From assembly GCA_020860885.1 (NCBI GenBank), contig JAJBTS010000192.1:1-6427 (forward strand): a stretch of DNA of 6,427 nucleotides, in the 5' to 3' direction. The notes under the pieces are model-generated. The model ran no database searches. It was not told where the DNA came from and was given only the letters and a program-made list of their open reading frames with translations. The position numbers were made by a program, and so were the translations under genes. Positions 1-6,427 of this stretch are shown piece by piece (the stretch's first letter is position 1; each line of letters starts with the position of its first letter). This DNA comes from Bacteroidales bacterium (lineage in GTDB: Bacteria; Bacteroidota; Bacteroidia; Bacteroidales; Azobacteroidaceae).

Positions 1-113
1 GGTTATTAACGGATTACTACGATATACATTATTTAGCGTCTAAAATAATGGTAGTCGTTTTAGTATATTTGTGGAATTTTTTTGCACGGAAATATTTATT
101 ATATAAAAACTAA
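1..113 (+). CDS. GtrA-like membrane protein, C-terminal fragment
   Basis: This is the 3' end of a gene that starts before the window; the first complete codon begins at base 3 and the TAA stop is at 111-113. Thirty-six residues are visible. They form a hydrophobic segment ([11 protein letters not shown]) followed by [13 protein letters not shown] last membrane helix leading into W-N-F-x-x-R-K/R-x-x-x-F/Y is the usual C-terminus of the GtrA family. These are small proteins with four membrane helices, thought to move polyprenyl-phosphate-linked sugars across the inner membrane. The next gene starts 2 bases after the stop, so the two are almost certainly co-transcribed. A GT-C glycosyltransferase two genes downstream fits the GtrA role. 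The call rests on a short tail and on context, because the rest of the protein is not visible. Confidence 0.72.
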   Translation, partial: LLTDYYDIHYLASKIMVVVLVYLWNFFARKYLLYKN

Positions 114-115
114 AA

Positions 116-1678
116 ATGGCTGAATTCAAAAAAATAATTATTATAGGAGCAGGTCCGGCAGGTGTTGTTGCCGGTTATGAATTATTGAAGCAAGATAAAA
201 ACTTAAATGTTACCATTTTAGAACAATCACAAGCTATCGGCGGAATCTCCCGGACAGTAAGGCATAATGGAAACCGGATGGATATTGGAGGGCATCGTTT
301 TTTTTCTAAGAACGATAAAGTAGTAAGTTGGTGGAACAACATTATGCCGATGCAAGGTCATCCGGCTTATGATGATTTGAAATTGCATCGGGATGTAAAA
401 TTGTATAAAGGCGGTCCGGATCCTCAGACAAACGATAGAGTTATGCTGACCCGTAATCGTGTATCCCGTATTTTTTACAGGAAAGCTTTCTTTGATTATC
501 CTGTAAAACTAAATTTTAATACGATCAAAAATATGGGGTTGGTGACTACGATGGGAGCCGGATTCAGTTATCTGTATTCTGTAGTAGCTAAGAAACCGGA
601 AGACTCCTTGGAAAATTTTTACATCAATCGTTTTGGTCGGAAACTTTATTCCATGTTTTTTGAGTCTTATACTGAAAAACTGTGGGGCAGACATCCTGAT
701 AAGATTTCACCGGACTGGGGAGCACAACGCGTCAAAGGATTATCTATAAGAGCTGTATTAAAAGATATTTTTCAGAAGGCATTTCATGGCAAGCAAGATG
801 AATCAAAAGTAGAAACTTCTTTAATAGAACACTTCTCTTATCCAAAATACGGTCCGGGACAATTGTGGGAAACAGCTGCAGATGAATTTCAAAAAATGGG
901 AGGAAAGCTGCAAAAAGGCTGTCGTGTCACAGGATTTGATACAAAAGAAGGAAAAGTGATAGCTGTAAAATATGAATCCAATGGTAAAATAGTTACTGAA
1001 CCTATCGATATTGTTATTTCTTCTATGCCACTAAAAGATTTGATTGCTGGCCTTGAGGAGGTTCCCGAAAATATCCGTAGCATCGCATCCGGCTTACCTT
1101 ACCGGGATTTTATTACTATTGGATTATTAGTTAAAAAACTGGCACTTAAAAATGAAACAAAGATGCCCACGCTCAGTAATATTATTCCGGATTGTTGGAT
1201 CTATGTACAAGACAACAATGTTCGTTTAGGCCGGGTACAAATATTCAACAATTGGTCTCCTTATATGTTACAGAATCCGGAAGAAACCGTTTGGATTGGT
1301 CTTGAATATTTTTGTAATGAAGGAGATTCTTTCTGGAATATGGATGAGAAGAAACGAATTCAACTTGCCGTAAAAGAGCTTGCTTCTATCGGTTTAATTG
1401 AAGAAACCGAACCAGTGCTAGATACTCATTGCGAGTATGTTCCAAAAGCATATCCTGCCTATTTTGATACATATAATGAAATTAATTTACTCATAAATTA
1501 CTTAAATAGCTTTGAAAACCTGTATTGTATAGGGCGGAATGGTCAGCATCGTTATAATAATATGGATCATTCAATGGAAACGGCTTTTGAAGCAGTCAAA
1601 AATATTTTTACAAACGTGAAAGATAAATCTAATATTTGGAACGTAAATCAAGAAGAAGAATACCATGAAGAAAAGTAA
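116..1678 (+). CDS. FAD-dependent oxidoreductase/mutase related to UDP-galactopyranose mutase
   Basis: This is a 520-residue flavoprotein. Seen in the sequence: an N-terminal Rossmann beta-alpha-beta fold with GAGPAG at residues 11-16, an acidic ribose-binding residue E36 at the end of the second strand, GGISRT at 42-47, and IGGHRFF at 57-63. A mid-protein block follows, [19 protein letters not shown] at 173-191, and a C-terminal FAD block, [14 protein letters not shown], at 473-486. The last two closely resemble the LYxxFFxxYTxKxWG and GRxGxYRYxxMD signatures of UDP-galactopyranose mutases. The protein is longer than typical bacterial Glf (about 370-390 residues), so it is not assigned as Glf. 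No signal peptide is seen, so it should act in the cytoplasm or on the membrane surface. It lies 2 bases after a GtrA-like gene and overlaps a GT-C glycosyltransferase gene by 14 bases. By inference it isomerises or oxidises a nucleotide- or polyprenyl-linked sugar used by these partners; the substrate is unknown. The ATG at 116 is chosen because it puts the dinucleotide fold right at the N-terminus. No Shine-Dalgarno motif is evident. The FAD family is nearly certain, the exact reaction is not. Confidence 0.9.
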   Translation: MAEFKKIIIIGAGPAGVVAGYELLKQDKNLNVTILEQSQAIGGISRTVRHNGNRMDIGGHRFFSKNDKVVSWWNNIMPMQGHPAYDDLKLHRDVKLYKGGPDPQTNDRVMLTRNRVSRIFYRKAFFDYPVKLNFNTIKNMGLVTTMGAGFSYLYSVVAKKPEDSLENFYINRFGRKLYSMFFESYTEKLWGRHPDKISPDWGAQRVKGLSIRAVLKDIFQKAFHGKQDESKVETSLIEHFSYPKYGPGQLWETAADEFQKMGGKLQKGCRVTGFDTKEGKVIAVKYESNGKIVTEPIDIVISSMPLKDLIAGLEEVPENIRSIASGLPYRDFITIGLLVKKLALKNETKMPTLSNIIPDCWIYVQDNNVRLGRVQIFNNWSPYMLQNPEETVWIGLEYFCNEGDSFWNMDEKKRIQLAVKELASIGLIEETEPVLDTHCEYVPKAYPAYFDTYNEINLLINYLNSFENLYCIGRNGQHRYNNMDHSMETAFEAVKNIFTNVKDKSNIWNVNQEEEYHEEK

Positions 1679-3107
1679 TTATGTCTTTCCAATAATTGCC
1701 GTACTTATTGCTCTGACTTTTTCCATTAATAAATCCAGCATTTGGATCGATGAAATGTTAACCTATCAGGTAATGCATGGAAAGAGTTTTTCAGAAATGC
1801 TTTCCAGTGTATGGAATTCTCACAATGCTAATGGAGGAATGCCTCTTTATTTTGTCTTCGAATGGATGTGGACCCAGCTTTTCGGTTATACTGAAATAGG
1901 ATTGCGAAGTTTGAATATCCCTTTTGCTATTATTTATTTGATTGTCTCATGGTATATGATTTGCAAGATCAAAGCACCTTCTTGGTTTTGTGTCTTGTTC
2001 TTTTTTAATCCTTTATTCATATATTATATGAATGAAGCACGTCCTTATATCATGTTATTATGCATAGGAAGTATTTATACATATTTATTATTTTACCGAA
2101 ACTTAAACGATTATAAGACTTTATTTTGGCTGCATTTCACATTTTTAATAGGATTACTGACGCACATGATGTTCGGATTCATCATATTAATGTATTTAGT
2201 AGAATGTATCCGTTTAATTAGGCTTAGAAAGTTAGATTTCAAAAAACATCTATCAGTACTTGGAGGTTTTGCTATCCCTTATATAGTAATATTGTATCAT
2301 TATATGAAGGTAATGACCGGCGCAGGTGAAATTGGTGGAGTAGGAGGGCTCACTGCCAATTGGAAAGCCAGTATCATTCAAATTGTATATTATTTTGCCG
2401 GATTCGGTGGTCTTGGATTATCAAGAAACGATTTACGCTCTATGATCCTTTCACAATTATCATGGATACATATTACTTGTATCCTGTTGATGGTTTTCGG
2501 TTATCTGACTTTATTTTTATATGTTGTAAAAAACAAATTATGGAAAGACAAACATCTAGTTGCTATTTTTTTACCAGGATTTATTGCATTTGGAGGTTTT
2601 TGTATTATTAATATTTTATTCCACACCCGTTTTTGGGAGCGCCATATTATTTACTTATTACCCGTATTGCTGATATTACTGTGTTACATCTTAAAATCAA
2701 TGTTTTTCTCTAAAAAAATGATCTATAGAGGTGGAGCAGTATTAATTGTGAGTTTAACCGCACTTTCCGGCATGCGTACTATGTTTGATAAATATTATGA
2801 AAAAGAGGATTACAAAAGTGTATCTGCCTATATTAAGAATCAAAAAGAGGATAGTATTTTCCTTCTGCAAGGAGATTCACTCATTTATAATTATTATGGA
2901 ATAGACTTTAAGGATTCTCAGTTTCGGATGATCAATAATGCTAATGTTGATGATTTGAATAAAATTTCTCAGGAAGAAGGAGTTCCATTAGTTTTAGTCC
3001 TTTCCAGTCGTAAGGAATTTGATTCTGGAGGACTCTATTATAAGTTATCCGGAAAGGATAAATACAATTCTTTTCGGATTGTAGAAGAATATAATTCTCT
3101 AAAATAA
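1665..3107 (+). CDS. GT-C fold glycosyltransferase (GT39/PMT-like), inner membrane
   Basis: This is a 480-residue polytopic membrane protein. Helix 1 covers about residues 7-23. It is followed by an outer loop with WIDE, where D29-E30 form the acidic pair typical of GT-C enzymes that use polyprenyl-phosphate sugars. H53 and PLYF (60-63) match the D/H-x-PPLYF segment of GT39-like proteins, and NEARPY (123-128) matches the conserved (E)xRxY of the second outer loop. About ten further hydrophobic segments run to roughly residue 375, and the last 100 or so residues are soluble and probably periplasmic. The predicted role is transfer of one sugar from a lipid carrier to an acceptor outside the cytoplasmic membrane. 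The acceptor (O-antigen, capsule, lipid A or protein) cannot be read from the sequence. The ATG at 1665 is preceded by the purine-rich run AGAAGAAGAA and overlaps the upstream flavoenzyme gene by 14 bases, which suggests coupled translation. It is the last + strand gene of the cassette and converges on the acetyltransferase gene. Confidence 0.85.
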   Translation: MKKSNYVFPIIAVLIALTFSINKSSIWIDEMLTYQVMHGKSFSEMLSSVWNSHNANGGMPLYFVFEWMWTQLFGYTEIGLRSLNIPFAIIYLIVSWYMICKIKAPSWFCVLFFFNPLFIYYMNEARPYIMLLCIGSIYTYLLFYRNLNDYKTLFWLHFTFLIGLLTHMMFGFIILMYLVECIRLIRLRKLDFKKHLSVLGGFAIPYIVILYHYMKVMTGAGEIGGVGGLTANWKASIIQIVYYFAGFGGLGLSRNDLRSMILSQLSWIHITCILLMVFGYLTLFLYVVKNKLWKDKHLVAIFLPGFIAFGGFCIINILFHTRFWERHIIYLLPVLLILLCYILKSMFFSKKMIYRGGAVLIVSLTALSGMRTMFDKYYEKEDYKSVSAYIKNQKEDSIFLLQGDSLIYNYYGIDFKDSQFRMINNANVDDLNKISQEEGVPLVLVLSSRKEFDSGGLYYKLSGKDKYNSFRIVEEYNSLK

Positions 3108-3168
3108 GATAGTTTATTAAAAATTGCTACGTGGATTCTTTCCCGTATTTTGCAAATAAGTAACTGGT

Positions 3169-3792
3169 TTATAATTCCAGTATTTCTAAAAATTGACTGA
3201 TATGATATCCATCCATCAAACCATGATGACAGGTTATTGAAACAGGAATCATCAATCTTTCACCATCGTAAAAAAATCTTCCGGTTGAAATCTTCGGAAC
3301 ACTATCACCCGAATTCATATTCGTGGGATGCTTCATATCGGTAAAAGTGAACCATGGCACAGTGGAATAATGTATAGCATTCGAGTGAAATGCACCATTT
3401 TTATTTAAACCCGTAGTATGTTGCATGCGATCCATTTCAGCCTTTGCTCTCTGTACAAAAACATCTTCATCAGCATCATAATCAAAAGATGCAAAATAAA
3501 AAGTGTGATCTGCCCGACCAACAGTAGCTTCAGGCACAAGACTATCATAACAAACCACATTGTTCCCTTCTATGCGATAACGTAATTCCTCTATTTTAAT
3601 AGCAGCAGTAATAATACGATGTAGTATGAGCAAAGAGAAAGAAAGCCCTTTCTCTTTTGCATAATAATATGTATTTGTGCAATCCACATGAACAGTAACT
3701 CCGAAAAAAGGATCGTCAAAAGCATTGAAATGCTCAAAATGTTCTTTGCGATTCCATGTAGCCTTGTCTATTATTATTTTAATCGGATTCAT
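3169..3792 (-). CDS. CatA-like O-acetyltransferase (chloramphenicol acetyltransferase family)
   Basis: This is a 207-residue cytoplasmic protein close to the 213-219 residues usual for the family and collinear with classical CAT enzymes. The N-terminal WNRKEHFEHF (13-22) matches W-x-R-R/K-E-H-F. ELRYRI and YDSLVPEATV (69-91) match the ELRMAI...WDSVDPQFTV region. VPWFTFTD (145-152) matches the PWVxFxS segment. HHGLMDGYH (189-197) is the HHxxxDGxH active-site motif, with catalytic H190 and D194. The family moves acetyl from acetyl-CoA to a hydroxyl group, as a trimer. D152 stands where classical CATs have the oxyanion-supporting Ser148, so resistance activity should not be assumed. Many Bacteroidota carry such chromosomal homologues with no known substrate. 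The reading frame can be extended to a TTG at 3801, but the in-frame ATG at 3792 is preferred. A hairpin terminator separates it from the upstream tRNA, so it needs its own promoter between about 3793 and 3830. I see no clean TAnnTTTG there. It converges on the glycosyltransferase gene with 61 bases between the stops. Confidence 0.85.
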   Translation of the reverse strand: MNPIKIIIDKATWNRKEHFEHFNAFDDPFFGVTVHVDCTNTYYYAKEKGLSFSLLILHRIITAAIKIEELRYRIEGNNVVCYDSLVPEATVGRADHTFYFASFDYDADEDVFVQRAKAEMDRMQHTTGLNKNGAFHSNAIHYSTVPWFTFTDMKHPTNMNSGDSVPKISTGRFFYDGERLMIPVSITCHHGLMDGYHISQFLEILEL

Positions 3793-3830
3793 TATTTTCA
3801 ACTAATTTTTATACTAGCCTATCTTACAAC

Positions 3831-3863
3831 AAAAAAGCACTCACATGTTTGTAAGTGCTTTTT
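3831..3863 (-). terminator. Intrinsic terminator after tRNA-Arg
   Basis: This is an inverted repeat with arms GCACT (3837-3841) and AGTGC (3854-3858). One C/A mismatch and three further pairs (ACA/TGT) continue inward around a 4-base loop. It is flanked by six A on the left and five T on the right of the + strand. Read on the - strand, the stem ends in a run of six T, as expected for a Rho-independent terminator 4 bases past the tRNA 3' end. The A/T symmetry would also let it act on + strand transcription, for example read-through from the glycosyltransferase operon. It makes co-transcription of the tRNA with the acetyltransferase gene unlikely. Confidence 0.7.
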
Positions 3864-3866
3864 GAG

Positions 3867-3940
3867 TGACTCCGACAGGATTCAAACCTGTAACCTTCTG
3901 ATCCGTAGTCAGATGCTCTATTCAGTTGAGCCACGGAGCC
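3867..3940 (-). tRNA. tRNA-Arg (anticodon ACG)
   Basis: This is a complete 74-nt cloverleaf read on the - strand. The acceptor stem is GGCTCCG/CGGAGTC with one G-U pair (G2-U71) and discriminator A. The D stem is GCTC/GAGC with loop AACTGAATA. The anticodon stem is TCTGA/TCAGA with loop CTACGGA, giving anticodon ACG, so A34 is probably changed to inosine to read CGU/CGC/CGA. The variable loop is AGGTT. The T stem is ACAGG/CCTGT with loop TTTGAAT. The 3' CCA is not encoded (CTC follows), so it must be added after transcription. The D loop has A at position 19 and the T loop has U at 56, replacing the near-universal G19-C56 tertiary pair by A19-U56. It has its own promoter and a terminator. Confidence 0.95.
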
Positions 3941-3958
3941 ATTTGCTTATTGCGAGTG

Positions 3959-3990
3959 CAAAGGTAGATTATATATTTTTAATTTGCAAA
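3959..3990 (-). promoter_or_regulatory. Bacteroidota-type promoter for tRNA-Arg
   Basis: On the - strand, TTTG (3990-3987) is followed after exactly 20 bases by TACCTTTG (3966-3959). This matches the Bacteroidota primary sigma consensus TTTG-N19-21-TAnnTTTG. Transcription would begin about 3950-3955, 10-15 bases before the tRNA 5' end, leaving a short leader to be trimmed by RNase P. The -33 element sits inside a perfect palindrome, ATTTGCAAAT (3982-3991). The element begins only 12 bases after the patatin gene stop, and no patatin terminator is visible in the gap, so patatin transcripts may run into the tRNA. Confidence 0.78.
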
Positions 3991-4002
3991 TCTTTTTATA
4001 AA

Positions 4003-6300
4003 TTATTGAATGAATTTAGGACCAAATATTAAATAACCAATATTTAATCCAAAATTCCAGTTGTCTTTTGGATAACTGTAATAATTAGCATATAAACTAA
4101 CATTCATAAAAGAAAATTGTGCTACAATACTTATTTCACCTGAATAAGCCGGATCAGTAAACAAGTCTCCGTGATAAGCAGAATTGTTTTCTCCCCTTTT
4201 AATAGGATACAGCGGGAAGAAACCATAGAAATCACCTCTTAAATGAAAGGTGGAATTTAATTTAAAGATAGGAATCAAACCTCCTGCAAGATATTCATTT
4301 GCATGAAAAGCTTCGTTGTAAACCAACATACTATGTGGAGTAGGGGTAAAGCCAGGCGCTTGTAATACAGATGCAGTATAGTTGCTCCACAAATTTTTAC
4401 TGGAAACTACTCCTTCAGCTGTATAGCCAAGAGTAAAACGATTACTCATAGAATGATAATTCGTTAAATGAGCATTCAGTTGTATATAAGATTGATACAT
4501 ACTATTGTTACTTTTGGATCTGTTAGCCGGTTTGAAATTTTCTCTTCCGGTGATGTATTGTGCATATACTTTATGATCCTGACCAGAAATAGCAAATTGT
4601 TTGGTATTCAAAGAATTTTTACGATAGTATAATCCAAAATTAAACAAATGATATCTGCTTTTGTCAAACTCGGCATTTAATAGAGAGCCTGAGGAATTTT
4701 GATAATATCTGTCTTCTAATTCTCCGTATCCGGCCATAATATCGACTTTTGCTTTGGATTGAAAGGGTAATCCTACAGCTAATTTACCGAAAGTTTCTCT
4801 CTGATTGGAAAAAGTAGATAAATCTGTATCTATAAACAATTTTTCACTCTCGTAAAATTTTCGGGTATTATAAGAAAATATTGCTGAAATATCGAAGGGC
4901 ATTCTGGCAGGTACCTCTAATCTTCCCTGTAAGGTGACTCCGTTAAAAGCATTTCCTAACTGCATATCTAGGTTTAAATTCATAGATAATTCTGTTAAAC
5001 TCTGATACCCCAGCCCCAAAAACACTTGGTTGGCGTTGAAAGAAGATACATTTCCTCCAAAGGATACTACCAGTTCATCGCTCATCTGAATCTCCAGAAA
5101 TAAATCAAATGTTCTACTTTCCGGGTCATATTCCGCATGAGGAAAAATTTCTTTTATCTTAGAATTAGTAAGTAAACGAAAATATGTACGTTTGAAATCA
5201 CGTATAGTAAAATTGTCTTCATCATTTCGTCGAATTTGACTTTCAATGTATGTTTTTTGAGCTTCGGTAGTTCCTGAAATATAAATATTTCTGAAAACCA
5301 AAGGAGGAAGGGCTGCTTTGTAAGCTGCTCGTCTCGCATCAATTTCCGGTAAAGGAACTCTTCTACCTATTCTTCCTTTGATTGAATCGATCATTTCTAT
5401 TGCACGCGTATATCCCAAATCATGAAGTTCCTGAGCTTTATTAAAGTCTAACAGGCTGACATCTTCCAATCTAAAACGCATCATTATACCATCTTCAGGG
5501 TTAATCTCGTAGTCTGTCTTTTGCATAACCATGTTTTCTACCTGATCATACAAACTTTGTTCTGCCGGCGATTTAGAATTATATCCTGCTACAGATGACC
5601 CGATAATAAAACCAGGATCCCAGGCCTCTTTCATGGGAGTAACTGGAAAGTTATCATAAATTCCTCCGTCCCATAAAGGAATGCTGTCTTTGACTAAAGG
5701 TTTGAAGAAAAGAGGAAAGGTCATGGAAGCTCTTACGGCATTTCCTAAATCTCCATGCCTGAAAATAATAGGTTTTTTATTATATACATCAGATGCTACA
5801 CATAAAAAAGGAACAAATAAATTATCGAAAATTCCCTGACATTGAGCGTTTGCCTGAGAATAAAGATGTAAGAATGCCTGATTCATTTGTACAGGACTGA
5901 TTAGACTGTTAGGCATGAGAGATTCTCGTAAATCAACAGAGTCTTTCAATGAGATACTAAAGCGGATAAAAGAAGGATCATCAGGTGGTTTCCGAAAATA
6001 AAACTGATAGTCTTCTTCCACTTTCCCTGTTTGCCAATGATAAAATTCATCCGACATAAATAACGTTAGCATCTGTTCCGGAGAATAACCCATTGCATAC
6101 AAGCTACCTACTATTGCCCCTATGGAAGTTCCTGAAATATAATCAATGGGTATATTATTTTCTTCTAGAGCTTTAATAATTCCAATATGAACAGCTCCTT
6201 TAGCACCACCTCCACTTAAAACCAATCCTACTTTTTGTGGATATGAATATTGAAAAGATAAAATAAATACAATTATGCAGGTAAAAATTTGTTTGAACAT
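4003..6300 (-). CDS. Patatin-like phospholipase with POTRA-like domain and outer-membrane beta-barrel
   Basis: This is a 765-residue envelope protein. Residues 1-22 form a Sec signal peptide: a short basic start, a hydrophobic core IFTCIIVFILSF, then QYSYPQ. The patatin domain spans about 23-225. It has the oxyanion loop GGGAKG (30-35), the nucleophile elbow GTSIG with S59, and the second member of the Ser-Asp dyad in DGG, D211. Residues 334-404 (VFRNIYISGTTEAQ ... DLFLEIQ) look like one POTRA domain. From about 409 to the end, alternating beta-strand sequence ends in YLIFGPKFIQ, fitting a BamA/Omp85-type barrel. The order patatin-POTRA-barrel is that of PlpD and FplA (type Vd secretion), with the lipase on the outer surface or in the periplasm, probably acting as phospholipase A1/A2. 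The frame continues to a TTG at 6321, but that codon lies in a -7 promoter element, while the ATG at 6300 gives a clean signal peptide. All catalytic residues are present. The substrate and the side of the membrane are inferred. Confidence 0.9.
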   Translation of the reverse strand: MFKQIFTCIIVFILSFQYSYPQKVGLVLSGGGAKGAVHIGIIKALEENNIPIDYISGTSIGAIVGSLYAMGYSPEQMLTLFMSDEFYHWQTGKVEEDYQFYFRKPPDDPSFIRFSISLKDSVDLRESLMPNSLISPVQMNQAFLHLYSQANAQCQGIFDNLFVPFLCVASDVYNKKPIIFRHGDLGNAVRASMTFPLFFKPLVKDSIPLWDGGIYDNFPVTPMKEAWDPGFIIGSSVAGYNSKSPAEQSLYDQVENMVMQKTDYEINPEDGIMMRFRLEDVSLLDFNKAQELHDLGYTRAIEMIDSIKGRIGRRVPLPEIDARRAAYKAALPPLVFRNIYISGTTEAQKTYIESQIRRNDEDNFTIRDFKRTYFRLLTNSKIKEIFPHAEYDPESRTFDLFLEIQMSDELVVSFGGNVSSFNANQVFLGLGYQSLTELSMNLNLDMQLGNAFNGVTLQGRLEVPARMPFDISAIFSYNTRKFYESEKLFIDTDLSTFSNQRETFGKLAVGLPFQSKAKVDIMAGYGELEDRYYQNSSGSLLNAEFDKSRYHLFNFGLYYRKNSLNTKQFAISGQDHKVYAQYITGRENFKPANRSKSNNSMYQSYIQLNAHLTNYHSMSNRFTLGYTAEGVVSSKNLWSNYTASVLQAPGFTPTPHSMLVYNEAFHANEYLAGGLIPIFKLNSTFHLRGDFYGFFPLYPIKRGENNSAYHGDLFTDPAYSGEISIVAQFSFMNVSLYANYYSYPKDNWNFGLNIGYLIFGPKFIQ

Positions 6301-6318
6301 ATATCTTAAATTCTTGAG

Positions 6319-6326
6319 CAAATATA
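6319..6326 (-). promoter_or_regulatory. Probable -7 element of the patatin gene promoter
   Basis: On the - strand, TATATTTG matches the Bacteroidota -7 consensus TAnnTTTG exactly. It lies 18 bases before the ATG at 6300. Transcription would start near 6313, giving a leader of only about a dozen bases. No good TTTG is found 19-21 bases upstream (the bases there read CTGAAA), so the -33 part is weak. The element overlaps the alternative TTG start codon (6321-6319), which argues against that start. Confidence 0.45.
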
Positions 6327-6379
6327 AGAATATTTCTTTTGAGGCTTTCAGTTTATTAATAAATTTCCAATAATTTTCT

Positions 6380-6387
6380 TATTTTTG
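6380..6387 (+). promoter_or_regulatory. Possible -7 element of a divergent promoter
   Basis: On the + strand, TATTTTTG fits TAnnTTTG and is followed by TAAGTCC. It lies in the 127-base non-coding stretch right of the patatin gene and points out of the window, so a + strand gene may begin just beyond base 6427. The -33 position 20 bases upstream reads TTAA, a poor match, and this sequence is A/T-rich enough for chance hits. Confidence 0.28.
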
Positions 6388-6427
6388 TAAGTCCTAAAGA
6401 AATTTGTATATCTTAATAACTATAAGG

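Noticed and set aside
509..1083. Two short - strand frames (509-694 and 889-1083) opposite the flavoenzyme gene
   Set aside because: They are antisense to conserved blocks of a clear gene and show no promoter or domain.
2360..2611. An 83-codon + strand frame inside the glycosyltransferase gene
   Set aside because: It is an out-of-frame shadow of the GT-C membrane region. It has no recognisable domain, and the composition follows the host gene.
3108..3168. Possible terminator between the convergent glycosyltransferase and acetyltransferase genes
   Set aside because: Only a 4-bp match (TTGC/GCAA) was found, with no G/C-rich stem and no T run.
3793..3835. A promoter for the acetyltransferase gene (TTTTTTG ... 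TATAAAAA)
   Set aside because: The downstream part does not fit TAnnTTTG and the spacing is short, so it is too weak to annotate although a promoter must lie here.
3793..3866. Integration scar: the acetyltransferase gene as cargo of an element inserted at the tRNA-Arg 3' end
   Set aside because: No second copy of the tRNA 3' end (TTTGAATCCTGTCGGAGTC) was found near the far end of the gene, and no integrase or repeats are present in the window.
3688..4032. A 114-codon + strand open frame running across the tRNA and the start of the acetyltransferase gene
   Set aside because: Its middle (DRIQTCNLLIRSQMLYS) is simply the antisense translation of the tRNA-Arg, a well-known source of false proteins. 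The frame also covers the promoter and terminator and overlaps two better supported genes.
5154..5342. A 62-codon - strand frame within the patatin gene
   Set aside because: It is an alternative frame over the POTRA-like region, with no independent support.

Overview
The window looks like a chromosomal segment from a low-GC member of the Bacteroidota, probably Bacteroidales. The reasons are A/T-rich coding sequence, starts without clear Shine-Dalgarno motifs, a TTTG-N20-TACCTTTG promoter (the Bacteroidota -33/-7 type) in front of a tRNA, and protein families typical of that phylum. I cannot fix the genus from sequence alone.

Left part (1-3107, + strand): a tightly packed gene set for an envelope sugar modification. 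It contains the last 36 codons of a GtrA-like small membrane protein, then a 520-residue FAD enzyme with UDP-galactopyranose-mutase-like motifs starting 2 bases after the GtrA stop, then a 480-residue multi-spanning GT-C glycosyltransferase whose start overlaps the flavoenzyme by 14 bases. This is the expected layout of a polyprenyl-phosphate-sugar pathway: GtrA moves the lipid-linked sugar across the membrane and the GT-C enzyme transfers it outside. A GT2 (GtrB/DPM1-like) synthase would be expected upstream, outside the window. The step done by the flavoenzyme is unknown and is the most interesting question here.

Middle part (3169-3990, - strand): a CatA-like acetyltransferase gene converging on the glycosyltransferase gene. 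It is separated by a hairpin terminator from a tRNA-Arg(ACG) gene with its own canonical promoter. The CatA homologue keeps the catalytic His/Asp pair but has Asp where classical chloramphenicol acetyltransferases have the supporting Ser. The tRNA shows a compensated G19-C56 to A19-U56 change.

Right part (4003-6300, - strand): a large patatin-like phospholipase fused to a POTRA-like domain and an outer-membrane beta-barrel (PlpD/FplA-like, type Vd architecture). Its likely ATG start is at 6300 rather than the longer TTG start at 6321, because the TTG lies inside a good -7 promoter element. The last 127 bases are intergenic, with a possible divergent promoter for a + strand gene beyond the end.

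No mobile element, CRISPR array or phage gene is visible. The window is mostly ordinary core or near-core genome. The left-hand cassette is the best candidate for incompletely described biochemistry.
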